Part shown: piece by piece, positions 1-11,545 of the stretch
Numbering within the stretch: position 1 is the first letter of the stretch
Layout: each line of letters starts with the position of its first letter
NCBI GenBank assembly: GCA_028554755.1
Contig: JAPTOF010000005.1
Coordinates: 21,897,012-21,961,011, forward strand
DNA length: 64,000 nt
From: Cordia subcordata
Taxonomy: Eukaryota > Streptophyta > Magnoliopsida > Boraginales > Cordiaceae
Direction of reading: 5' to 3'
Made by a program: the position numbers and the translations under genes
Notes under the pieces: generated by a model
What the model was told of the DNA's origin: nothing
The model's input: the letters and a program-made list of their open reading frames with translations, nothing else
Databases searched by the model: none

Positions 1-367
1 TTCTTAAGTTTTGACTTTTGACAATGGATTTATAAATACTAATTAAATGTCTCGCATAATCAGCTTCTTCATTCTTTTGAAATTGCAAACGGCTCTGATT
101 AAGCTAGCTAGCTAGACTCTGAAAGCTTTTTAATAATCCAGAGAGAAGAGTTGGAAAGCATTTTATAATGGTTAAACAAACCTACTGGTAACCCATTTAG
201 GAGGTAGATTATCGGTTCTCACATTCCTATATATAGGAAAATAATAACAAATAAGTTAGCTGCTTTAACCTTGGTAGCTGAATATGATCAGTTGATGATA
301 TTATTATTATATCCTTCGTGCAACAATATAATAGAACAAAATGTATAAAATCCAATTGTAATTATAT

Positions 368-399
<32 letters not shown>

Positions 400-831
400 C
401 CTTCATATATCGATCATTTCGTCGTTGGAGATAGGCATCGCAAGTTGAATGGGAACTAATTAAAGATAAACTTGTAGGTATTGGGATTGGAATCTCTCTG
501 TCTCTCTATATATATAGAGAGAGATATGTATCCTGTAACTGACGTAAAAACAAAAGACAGCCGCAGGAGGCAAATATTTGGGGACGTTGTTGAGATATGC
601 ACGCAAATCTAATCTAATGTGCCTCACTTGCCGTAAGTAAAGTAAATAAATAGAGATCCCCAGGAAAAAAAGAAAAAGAGAAAAGAAGTCAGATTTGGGC
701 TGATCTACATATGTGAAGCCAAACAAGTACTCTAATTTACCGACACAAAAAAGAATAAAATAAAATGAGAATGCTTTGGTTGGCATCAGTAGTACTACTC
801 TTTTTACATAGATCGATCAGTTCTAGTGTTA

Positions 832-861
832 TGGTGGTGGTGGTGGTGGTGGTGGCGGCGG
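832..861. repeat. GGT/GGC trinucleotide microsatellite
   Basis: About eight GGT units followed by three GGC units. It is not inside any recognised coding region. Confidence 0.85.
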
Positions 862-2124
862 CAATTAAGCCAAGTTGAAACTCGTGAGCTACAAGCGTGA
901 TGCATGGACCACCTTTTGATTGACATCCAATTTAACCTCGTTTGCTTTCGGCTTCCATTTGTCAAATTTTGCGGCTCCCCGCTTTTGTGTATTCTAACGT
1001 GCAGCTAGTCTACCCATTCCTGACAGCCAATGCTCTCCGACCCATTTCTGTTCAAGTCCTAAAAAAGGTCCGTAGCTCCTTAATGAGATTTGAATAGATA
1101 TTTATTTATTTTAGTTTAGCGATGGAGATGGGATGAATGGTTTAGAGTATTTAATTTTCATCAACTCACTTAAAATTAAATCAAATCGGTCCGATTTAAA
1201 ATTTAGAGCAAGAGTATAATGATTTCTAATACTCTAATGTTCCATTTCATATGATAAAATGATTAGAAATGAATAATTCTTCAAGATAGAATGGGAATAT
1301 AATACTTATTTTTTTTCCTTTGGTTAAGATCTTAAAAAAAGCCACAATGAAATGGTTCTTTTCTTTCAAATGCTTGGTTAAAGTAATTTTAACAAGTCAA
1401 AATAGAATTAAAATCAATTTGGTTAACTAAAATACAATTATTCCTACATTTGCCATAAATTCAAGTCTATGAATGACAACTAATTTTTTCCTTTTTTGTA
1501 CAACTTAAAAAAAGGGGGTCTATTTAATATTTAAAAATTTGATAAATATTGTGGAATATAAATGGTCATTGTCTAGTCAATCAAATTAATATATCGCTGA
1601 AATATTCAAAAATAGAAGAAGCTAAATAAGAATAAAATATCTTCCAGCCAAAAATAGTAAAACAAAAATTGAAAGAGACTCATGTATTTATAAATTTTTT
1701 ATTTTCAATTATTCAATTACTAATTATTAATTATTAATTTTATATTTTTAATTTTTTAATTTTTAGTTTTTTAAGTTCTTACATTTTTAATTTTAAAATT
1801 TTTTAATTTCTTAATTTTAAAATTTTAAATTTTTAATAAATGATTGAGCATCTATGAGAGGGTAAATGAGAGATAAGTTACTTTTGCAATCTTTAACTTT
1901 ATGTTTTATGATTGTACCTTTAGTGGGACACTTACTTTTGTAATTTTTAACTTTATCATTCTTTTTCAGGCCATTTCAGTATACCAAATGATCCATAATT
2001 AAAGTGCTTGGGGGTGGAATTGGTGTTGACCCTAACAATGTGATAAATGACTTATAGCTAGTATCTAGTTTTTTACTGATCTTTTAAAAGCTGATTAAAC
2101 TTGTCCTATTTAAAACTTAGAATG

Positions 2125-2345
2125 AAAACTAAACCATTTCTAATACCCTAAAGGGTTTGGGATGGAAAACTAGTTTCTATAATTTGGGTAGTGTTCCAGA
2201 TACCTAATATCCATGTAAACTAAGCAGAAAACTCAGAATAAGTACTGAATGCTCTTTAATATCCTAAACTATTTGGGATGGAAACATGATTTCTATAATT
2301 TGGTCACTGTTTTGGATACCTAATACTCATCTAAACTAAACAGGT
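2125..2345. repeat. Local tandem duplication, about 120-bp unit
   Basis: Two adjacent diverged copies share phrases such as TTTGGGATGGAAA, TTTCTATAATTTGG and GATACCTAATA in the same order. A shorter echo lies near 1215-1245. It is non-coding, and the origin is unknown. Confidence 0.55.
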
Positions 2346-2539
2346 TTCGAGATCCGGGTACTCAATTCCGTGCATGCATATATATACATATACAATATAT
2401 ACTGTAAAAACCATAAAAAGATTTTGAACCCTTAACTTCTTTGTTTTGTGAAGATTTTGGATTCTAATTCATTATCACGGAACTCAAGTTACATTTTTCA
2501 TTTATATTGAATATTTTGTATATGTAGGCACACACTAAA

Positions 2540-2940
2540 GTATTTGCTAATTCTAACTATATACTAATTTAATTAAAATTATATTCCAAACCTTGATAAT
2601 TTTATCTCTATGACTAACTTAATTTAAATAATACTACAAACTATGATAATTCAAGTTATACAATTAATTTAATTAGGATTATACTACAAAATATGTTACC
2701 ATCATAAACTGACTACTTATTGTAGTTATGCTAAAAATATAAACTAACTTAATCAGAATCATACTTAAAAATTTACCAATTTTAATTTATACAATGAAAT
2801 TAATTAGAATTGTACTGGAAATTATGCTATAATTCTAGTTATTTCACTTATTTAATTATAATTATACTACAAATTATACTAATTATGGTTATATGACTAA
2901 TTTAAATAGAATTATATTACAAACTATGAGCAATAGCACT
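2540..2940. repeat. Diverged minisatellite, roughly 55-60 bp unit (block 1)
   Basis: The motif TTAATTAGAATTATACTACA followed by AA-CT-TG-TAATTCTAGTTAT recurs about six to seven times with substitutions. The same unit reappears at 3775-4255, so the two blocks are probably parts of one older array split by unrelated sequence. Confidence 0.55.
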
Positions 2941-3774
2941 TTCTATCTCATGCTTTCCGCTAGAAATTTATTTTTAACAATAAACGTTTAATTTTATTGA
3001 ATTTAGTTATTTTTAGTCAGAGACAATAAAACTAATTATGAATCTTTGATATCTACAGATTGGTATTATTTTAAGTGCTAATTGATTGGCAATAAATTTT
3101 ATTAATTAAAAACAATAATGTATATAAATAATAAAAATAAAATAAACAAGAAATAAGAAATTAAACCCATAAACTAAATAACAAACTAAGAGTTGTTATT
3201 TAAGTGCCAACATGACACTATTGCAAAATATTTTAGAATTTATAAATGATATTTTAGAAGCGTAAATAATTTGTCACATTAATCGATATAATTCTTTTGC
3301 TCGATAAATGCTAAAAGTGAATAACTTAAATCAATGAAGATAGGAAGAGCGAACATATGAATTAAAAAAAAAAAAAAAAAAGAAGAAGAAATAAAGAAAG
3401 AAAGAAAGAAGTAAATGAGAGGAGAAAGAGACTTCTTTTTACAGTTGGGGTCCCTAACTCTTAGAGCCCTGTCAAATTTTCAATCCATCTCTTGTTTGTT
3501 AATTGTAGACAAGTGATAAAAGCCCTTTCTATCTTTTTTAGTGTTAGTAAAGCTCAAAGGCCTAGCGATCAAAAAAGAGTGCTGACGAGCAAAAAAAAAA
3601 AAAGGCTTTGCAACCCCCTGCTTCTTACTTTTGAGCTGGAGCTTGCTGGGTAGTGCTGTAGTTTGTGAAGGTTAAATAAGATTCATGTCAAGCAAGCAAA
3701 GCACAATTTTAGCATGATGATTTGGCATGTCTAATTGAGCTCTACAATATGAAAAAAAATTAAACTGTTACTAT

Positions 3775-4255
3775 TATATGGACTCTATCTATATGAAAAA
3801 ATTAATTAGAATTATATTACAAGGTATTCTAATTTAGTTATTCAACTAGCTTAAATATAATTATACTAAAAAACTTTGCTATTTTTTTGTTAGATGCCTC
3901 GCTTGATTAGAATTATAGTATACACTTTGTTGATTACAGTTAACAACTAACTAAAATAGAATTACTCTAAAAACTTTGTTAATTCTTGTTAGTGTGTCGC
4001 TTAATTAGAGTTATAGTATGGACTTTGTTAATTATAATTGGTGATTAATTAAATTAGAACTACATCAAAAACCTTTAGTTAATTCTTTTTATGACTCAAT
4101 TAGAATAGATTATAGTACAAACTTTGTTAATTCTAGTTAATGATTAACTAGATTAAGATTACACTTAAAAGTTCGCTAATGCTTGTTATGTTACTCACTT
4201 AATTAGGACTATAGTATTGACTTTGTTAATTCTAATTAATGACTAACAATAGAGC
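3775..4255. repeat. Diverged minisatellite (block 2)
   Basis: About five to seven copies of the block-1 unit, here with the core ACTTTGTTAATTCTAGTTAA. The unit is longer and better conserved in its TTTGTTAATTCT core than in block 1. Confidence 0.55.
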
Positions 4256-5171
4256 TCTATTAAGCCTAGACATGAAAGTACATCAGTGACACAAAGTATA
4301 TGAATAATACAAAGTATTAAAAATGATAATAAAGTATATGAATGCTAATATCAAATTTAAAAACATATAAATAATAGAAAGTAAATATTATCAACTTTAA
4401 CGTTTTGGGCCACCAATTCCAAACATGTTAGAGGCCCGTTATTCCAACTTAATCTTCTCGCAAACAAATTAGAGGGCTCGGTCCACTATTCTAACTTAAT
4501 AAATCTAATTAAGCGAACGAACTCAACGAACAGCTACCAATGCCAATAGGTAAGCGAAATAGGTTGCATTTGGGTCGACATTGTAACGTCAGCAAACTTA
4601 GCTTGGAAATTAAGCTAGCACAGTAAAAAAAGAAAAAAAGAAAAAGAAAGAAAGATGATGCATCGCGGTCAACCAAAACTGATTGAATATGGGGAAGGAG
4701 AGGCGGGACTAAAGGTTTATTTGGATTGATTTTATTTTTAAAAAATAATTTGTTTGAAAAATATATATTTTTTGTAATATTTATTTAATTAAATTAAAAA
4801 AATAAAAATATTAAAAAAATTTAATATATATATATACATATTTTTTTCTTAAAAAATTAGAATCTTCAGTTCATCAAAAAAGAACATCAAAGCGACCCCA
4901 CCAGACCCACATGGATAGACCATAGTCCCAGACATGCCCCTGGCGACATTTTTCCCATCAACCACCAATTAGGTGGCATTTTAAAAATATAATATAATAT
5001 TAGTATTATTAATTATACACAAATATCAAAAACCGAATCCTTATGTTACATCAATAATCATTTTTTGCTCCCACAGAAAACTTAAAACCTTAATTCTTTG
5101 TTTTCGATCGCTGAGAAAAGTGTGTTGCAGAACAAAAAAGCCCAGGAGGGTTCCATCAAATTCGTTCATTC

Positions 5172-8100
5172 ATGGCTACCATTTCCAAACTTTCAAGCCC
5201 AAGCCCCCCCCCCCCCCACCTACTTGCCGTCTGGCAGCAGACGTTTGTGTTCACAACACCCCAAATGCTTTCTTCAACTCCTAGTCAACAAAGCCGCCCT
5301 GAAAATTTCTTCTTCCTCTAAGCTATCGCTGCGCAGCAACTTTGCTGTTAAGGCTCATTTGGTTTGCGTTATTCAACTGATCCCTCAGTATACATTTTGG
5401 TTTTATGTACGCATGTTTCTTTCTGTTCATTCTGCTTCTTTTGTTTGATCCAATACGAAGTTTGTTGCTGCCATTATGTCTTCAAGTATCTGATTTATCG
5501 GATGCTGGATTTGTAAGGGTGTTCACTCATTGAAAGATCCTCAATATTTTCTTCGAACGTTTCGAGATTGGAAAAATTGGATATGGAGAATGGTTAATTG
5601 AAAAAAAAAAATTAAATATGGGGAATTTTTTGAAAAAAAAGTTAGGAATTAGAAAAAATTCTAAATTTTGGAGTTTATTCAATTTATTCAAAATTAAGTA
5701 GATCAATTTTTTAAAAGATCAAATATAAACATTACACACATTTTACACGTTACAAATATTACCTACATTTCACACACTACACGCACTGCCCATGTTTAAC
5801 ATGCTACACACACTGCGTCACGGCACCCTGGTTCGAGCGCCGAGAGTCGGGGGTTGAGTGTCGGCTGTCAAGGCCTGGGGGGCACGGCGATAGCTTTTCC
5901 CAGGCCGTTATGGATACAAGCATCAGGGTCGGGACCGAGGGCTCGGGCCACCTCCTTGGTACTGGGCTGGGTTTCGAGGCGCCGGTCCCGGAGTCCCTAG
6001 ACGCTTGGGGGCGGGACTTGGGGGTGTAGGCTGCGTCCCTAGTCTCAAGGGCCCTGGGTCCCGGGGCACCGGAGGCTGAGAACCGGAGGCCTGGGCCGCT
6101 CACCGTCCTCAGTGTCCCGGGTTGTTGGAGGCCGGCGCACGGGGCGGGGTTCGGGCTAGGTCTTGGGGTGCCAAAGGCCAGGAGCGAGGTCTGGGGGCAC
6201 TGAGTCCGAGACCTGGCAGCCCGGGTCGTGTCCTGGGGCCCAGGGGTTGGGACGCTAGAGTTCGGATTTTTGGCGTAACAACTGAACCATGAATTTTTTT
6301 TTCCAGAGAAAATAAAAACAATTTATTTTTTGTGAGTGTGTATTTTTAGTGTGTGTTTACCTTTAAGTAGTTTCTTAAATTGGAGATTTCCTTTGGCTAA
6401 GGAGTTTTGTCCAATTTACTCATTATTCAAATTGTATTCCCTATTAGGGAATTGTGCAAAAATTGATGAAAAATTTTTCTCCAAAATTATTTTGGAAAAA
6501 TAATAATACTTTAGTTTGAATTGGATAATCTCCAATGAACACTCCCATGGATTCGTTGGGTTTATCGTGATCATCTCTTTTTTTACAGCTACAGTATCTA
6601 TATGTAAAGATAGCACTTTATTTCTTTGTTCTCAACTCGACCCTTCCGTGAAGATTCAGCAAATTCTTCGACTTTGAGTATTCCTTAGTTGTAGTTGTAC
6701 AAGTTTTGGTAGCTTAAAGTGTATGTAGATAGACCAGACATCTTAAAATCAGAATGCTTAATCAAATGCAAAAGAAAATAAAATAAAGAGGGACACTTAG
6801 TGGCATATAATCTTGAATGCATGTAAGATGTTTTACCCTTCTTGCTGATACGGTTTGCCTCTGCCCTCTGGTTCTTTCATTAATACAATATGCACTTCTT
6901 CTCATTTCAATCCATGTATCCTTGTAATGATGGCGGCCATTAGTATTGGGATTGGCTTTAAAAAAGAGAAGTTGAATCTCAAATTCAGCTTTTTCTAGAA
7001 ACCAAAAAATTTTCAGCTTCTAGAAACACACTTTTCTCATAAGTCGTTAAAAAAGACTTACAAAAAAGACAATCCAAACAAGCCCATGATATATTATGTG
7101 GAAGTCGTTGCATGTTGCCTGCACTTCTTTCACCTGTATTCTACTGATGTCTTTTTCGTTTCTTCCTTATCATATGTCATGTGAACTATCAGAAAAGAAA
7201 GAATAAAGAAAAATTGATAAGACTGATTCATATTGGCATAGAATGTTGAGTACATCTTGCGTAGCTGAGTTTAGCTAACTCTAAGTCTTATAAAGATTCC
7301 AACTGTGACTAACTCATAACTACTTTACTGAGCTGGAGTCTTCAACCAATCCCTGATAGCTGACATGTGCTTGTATTAGCTCTAGTTAAGAGATTAGTCT
7401 TGGCAGTAGCATTTGTTCTGCTCTCTTCACTATCATGAACTAAATTGAAATTTTTTTTCAGTAATACATGCTCTCAAAATGATGGGAGTGCAAACCAAAT
7501 CAAGAGAACAACGCTTCATAATCTTTATGAGGAGCAAGGGCAAATTCCATGGTATGACAACCTGTGCCGTCCTGTTACTGATCTCATTCCTCTGCTTCAA
7601 AGTGGTGTCGGGGGTGTAACCAGCAATCCAGCTGTAAGTTGTACATGTTTTTGTACTAGCTCCGTTTAGCCATGACCCAATGATGTGATTTGTACCCCAA
7701 AAAAAAAAAATTGAAAGGCAATGGAAAGTTTTGTGTTTGCCATAGTTATTTTAGTTTTCTTTTGAATAAAGAACTGTAAATAAATCTGATTGCAGATTTT
7801 CCAGAAAGCAATATCAACATCAAATGCTTACAACGACGAATTCAGGTACAGCAGATGATTCGAATTGTTTCAGAAGAATTACTTCCTTTCGCTCCAGTTA
7901 GTTGTATTCTTTATGATATAGCCAAACACTGTAGTAGGTGGGATGTTGGGTGGAGAAAAGTTGCTATTTGAATCAATTTAGTTTGTCTAACAAAGCAGGA
8001 GCCCCCTCTCCCCTCTTAAAATAGACCAAACCAAGCCTTACCTCACTTGGCAGCCATATGGATCTCATAGTGCCACTCATTCCTCTCAAGAGCCTCCTCT

Positions 8101-10079
8101 ATTAACTCCGAGCATATGAGATTTTGCCTAAGCGTTCTCTAGCTAACTCATCTTTGATCTTCCTCTACCTCTCTTACGGTGTATAACTTTGTACATTTGC
8201 ACTTTCAAGTGTCTCCACTTTTCTTTTCCCTTTTTTTTTTTTTAAAAAAAAGAAGAGTTTCAGCTTTAGCTAATTTAAACGTTTATTCAAAAGAAGGTGC
8301 TTCTTACATTTAAAAAAATGTTGTTTATGGAAAAAGCCAATCCATATGGGCCCTTAGTTTTTGAAAGGATAGCATAGTGCAAAGTTTGTTCCATATTTGT
8401 GTGCAATTTATACAAAAAAAAGAAGGTAACAGCCACCAGTTTTAATTGATGTTTCTGCAGGGATCTTGTGCAAGCTGGAAAAGACATAGAAACTGCATAT
8501 TGGGAACTTGTTATTAGGGACATTCAAGATGCCTGCAAACTCTTCGAACCAATTTATGATGAAACAGAGGCTGGTGATGGATATGTCTCAGTTGAAGTTT
8601 CTCCAAGACTTGCTAATGATACTAAAGGGACTATAGAGGCTGCAAGATGGCTTCATGAAAGAGTTGATCGCCCAAATGTATATATAAAGATCCCTGCTAC
8701 AGCTCCATGCATCCCTTCAATCAAGGAAGTCATTGCACATGGAATAAGCGTCAATGTAACAGTAAGTTGATTGCTTGCTTCTTTGCTTTCGACTATGTAT
8801 GACTGACTAAATAGAACATAGTCTGGTTTGTTACTTACGAAACACTTTCTACGTATCATCACTAATATCACTAAGTTGCATAGACTAGTTAGAAAAGAAA
8901 GTTACTTATGTAAGTTCCAGTTCTGTAATCTGACAGTGAAGTACAGGAAACATGACATGATAGCAATTACGTAAATCAGGGGCCTCAATGGGCAGATTGC
9001 ACATGGTGGCTTATTATGCAGTGGTTTATGGATGCTTATCTGAGTATCTGTCAAACATGTACCAACATAGCTTCATTACAGCCAAACTCCTTGTACTATA
9101 AGCAGAATCTCTTACCTAGTTTAATTTTTGGAAGAACCTCTTTTGTACTGAGAATGACAAGATCCACGCTTAATCCTGTAATGGCATCATTTAGATACTT
9201 ATTTTCACCTCTATGGTGTTTATTGTGGAATATCGACTTGGTTTGTGCTTGGTCTTTGCTGATATTCTCTCTTGCTCAATATGAAGCAGTAATTGATGCT
9301 TACTTGGATGGTCTGGAGGCTTCAGGGCTAAGTGATCTTTCTAGAGTTACGAGTGTTGCTTCCTTCTTTGTTAGTCGAGTAGACACACTAGTTGACAAAT
9401 TGCTTGAGAAAATTGGAACTCCAGAAGCCCTCAATCTTCGTGGAAAGGTAACTGAACTTGATGGTCATTGTCCTATTAAAGATCTCGTATTAAATTCTTC
9501 CAGCTTGAAGTTATGCTCCCAACACTTTTACAGGCTGCAAATGCTCAAGCAGCTCTTGCTTACCAGCTCTACCAGAAGAAATTCTGTGGTCCTAGATGGG
9601 AGGCCCTGGTGAAGAAAGGTGCAAAGAAGCAGAGGTTGCTATGGGCCTCAACCAGTGTAAAGAATCCAGCGTACCCTGATACCCTTTATGTGGATCCTCT
9701 AGTTGGGCCTGACACGGTGAGTAACCCTATGTCTTGGACCTGGTCTTAAGTCTAGTTGGAATTCATTATGAGAGAATGGCACCAGGATAACTTCAAAAAT
9801 ATTGATTCTTGTTGCCTCCTTTTTTGATTGCAGGTCTCAACCATGCCTGATCAGGCTCTCCAAGCATTTATTGATCATGGTACTGTCGCACGGACAATTG
9901 ATTCAAATGTATCTGAAGCGGAAGTTATTTACAGTGCGCTTGAGATGTTGGGAATTGATTGGAGCTATGTTGGGTCTCAACTTGAACTTGAAGGAGTGGA
10001 GGCTTTCAACAAGAGTTTTGACAGTTTGCTTGACAGTCTTCAGGAGAAGGCCAGCTCTCTGAAGCTAGTGAGCCTGTAA
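5172..10079 (+). CDS. Transaldolase, plastid type (7 exons; two suspicious positions)
   Basis: Transaldolase moves a dihydroxyacetone unit between sugar phosphates in the non-oxidative pentose phosphate pathway. Exons placed by eye: 1, 5172 to about 5360-5420; 2, 7462-7633; 3, 7796-7845; 4, 8461-8761; 5, 9259-9447; 6, 9534-9716; 7, 9834-10079. Exon 2 ends in GVTSNPA and exon 3 continues IFQKA, the family signature. Exon 4 holds VYIKIPAT with the Schiff-base lysine, and NVT-LIFSL spans exons 4/5. Exon 1 starts MATISKL and is Ser/Lys-rich, fitting a transit peptide. Exon phases agree from exon 2 onward, giving about 440 residues, normal for plant enzymes. Two oddities: a 14-C run in exon 1 puts the ATG out of frame with the rest, and exon 5 needs a TG rather than AG acceptor. 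The exon 1 donor is uncertain because exon 2 needs a phase-2 partner. The likely orthologue is Arabidopsis TRA2. Confidence 0.9.
5203..5217 (+). repeat. Poly-C tract in transaldolase exon 1
   Basis: Fourteen consecutive C bases (5204-5217) after AAG. In the ATG frame this gives a proline run and then a stop about 20 codons later. Dropping one C, or adding two, would connect the ATG to the frame that reads [11 protein letters not shown] before intron 1. A homopolymer length error or real polymorphism is the simplest explanation. Confidence 0.8.
5519..6548. mobile_element. Probable non-autonomous DNA element with GC-rich core, in transaldolase intron 1
   Basis: The left end reads GGGTGTTCACTCATTGAAAG. 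The right end, read on the minus strand, is GGGAGTGTTCATTGGAGATT. These look like imperfect terminal inverted repeats, followed by AT-rich arms with comparable AATTTTGGAG phrases on each side. The centre (about 5806-6260) is strongly GC-rich in an otherwise AT-rich region, with repeated GGG/CCC-containing words. A short ladder of CACAC-TACAC repeats (5733-5812) precedes the core. No transposase is visible and no clear target-site duplication was found, so class and exact ends are uncertain. Confidence 0.45.
6945..7085. mobile_element. Foldback MITE in transaldolase intron 1
   Basis: The left side has GGGATTGGCTTTAAAAAAG and the right side, reversed, has GGATTGTCTTTTTTG, with internal CAGCTTTTTCTAGAA / TTCAGCTTCTAGAA words that also pair. 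A partial copy with AAAAAGCCAATCC lies near 8320-8360 in intron 3, and a better-preserved relative sits at 35508-35755. The family resembles PIF/Harbinger (Tourist-like) MITEs. Confidence 0.45.
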
Positions 10080-11545
10080 ATCATGTACTACTTTGTTTAA
10101 TCACGTAAAATTGAGCGAATAAAGTGGTTGGTATCAATCATTGTCGTGCAAAGGTTGTTAGTGTCTTGCAAGCGAGTTATATTAAGGATTCACAGTAATG
10201 TTTGAAGGCCTTGTCAATGTTTGGTTGTTTTCTATATTAGTTATTCTCGTTTCACCCTTCTTCACTCTGTTCCTAATTCTTGCTTCATTTACTCTGAAAA
10301 TGTTGGTTGACACTATATTTGATGATTGCCATAGGAACTGTTAAGCGAGAGAAAAGAAGAAAAATTATGGATCAAGTGGTAGATGAAGGCATGATCCATG
10401 AACAGGGAAACATTGACAGGATGTTTGCCTTGCGAATCTTTCTCATTTCTTTTAATTATTTCTTTTGAACCCCAAAGGGGAAAAAATCGGCTTACAGAGA
10501 TTTTCGTAAAGTTTGGCATGCTGAAAAATGCTGTTGAATGGAGGGAATCATGTAGTAGGTTGAGTAGCCGTAAGATTGTGGCCTGTTGGGGCTAAAATTT
10601 GTGGGAGAATGTTGTTAGGAACTTGGGAATTGTGGGGGGTCATTAAGGGAAATTGTTGTTTGTATTTTTGCTTAGAAATTGAGAATTATAAGCAATTGTG
10701 CCGTAGAGAAGAAGGTAAAAGACCCGTCGAGAGTATAATTTTGATGGTAAAGAGAGGATAAATTATTGAAACACATGGACTAAAAAAATGGTTTCATCTC
10801 GTTAAATTAATTTGTAACTCCAAATGTGTGAGAGTAGATATTGGTTAAAATTTGGGACCTCACCAGCTGCATGAATGGGGTCATGTTCGCAAATAGATGA
10901 TCAAGAAGTGTTACGATCACTCCTTGAGAGTTACAATTTGTTTGCTGTTTTTTGAGGTAGCTGTCTGTTGACTTTGAAGGATAAAAAATAGAAGAACATT
11001 CAATATTTGCAATGCGTGGGAAGAAGATAAAATCTTTGCTAGTTGTATGTAAGTGTTTAAAAATGGAAATGTTTTAGTAAAAATTTAGAAATATCCTTGT
11101 CAATATTCTTCTGTGTAAAAAATGGAACTTTGATGCAAGTACTTTGGAGACTGGTGTAGGAGGTATTTGATCTTCCAGGCAATCTTGTACAAGGTCTCAT
11201 TAGTCAATATATTAACTTGCCTGGAAAAAAGAAAAAAAGGAAAAAAAAGGAAAAGAAAGAAAAGAAGTAGATAAATTAATTGAATAAAACAACGAAAAAA
11301 ACAGACCCGTCGGACTGTAGCGAACAGCCCCAGCAGCCATTGAAATTAAAAAAGAAATGGAAAAAGGAAAACACACACACACACACACATAAATACATAA
11401 TATGTATAACAAGTGTAGAAAATCTGAGGTCGTTATCTTCCCGCGAATCCTTGAACCCATTTTGATAACAGCTTTTCAAGAGTTAGAAGGTGAGTCAAGT
11501 CTCCACTCGCCTGACTAGAATCTTCTTCTCACTCAGCAGTCAGCA
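10080..11545. other. Intergenic region, transaldolase to FKBP
   Basis: Holds the transaldolase 3' UTR (AATAAA-like GCGAATAAAG near 10116) and then non-coding DNA. Small open frames at 10400-10760 show no motif. A (CA)n run of about 20 bp lies at 11370-11389. The final 100 bases are the FKBP 5' leader, a CT-rich stretch. Confidence 0.6.

Larger units (their letters stand above)
1..5171. other. AT-rich intergenic region upstream of transaldolase
   Basis: No convincing gene is visible. Short open frames on either strand are hydrophobic or low-complexity and lack recognisable motifs. The stretch holds microsatellites ((AT)n near 380-400, a GGT/GCG run at 832-861, poly-A at 3363-3380), two blocks of diverged tandem repeat described separately, and a MITE-like end near 4714 whose GTTTATTTGGATTGATTTT resembles the ends of other elements in this window. 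The last few hundred bases presumably include the transaldolase promoter and 5' leader, but I see no clear TATA box. Confidence 0.6.

Noticed and set aside
460..786. 108-codon minus-strand open frame
   Set aside because: Leu/Tyr/Phe-rich translation of AT-rich DNA with no motif, and it crosses a TATA/GAGA microsatellite.
5804..6321. Two minus-strand frames of 99 and 70 codons in the GC-rich island
   Set aside because: Pro/Arg/Gly-rich low-complexity translation of GC-rich DNA; stop codons are rare there by composition. No domain.
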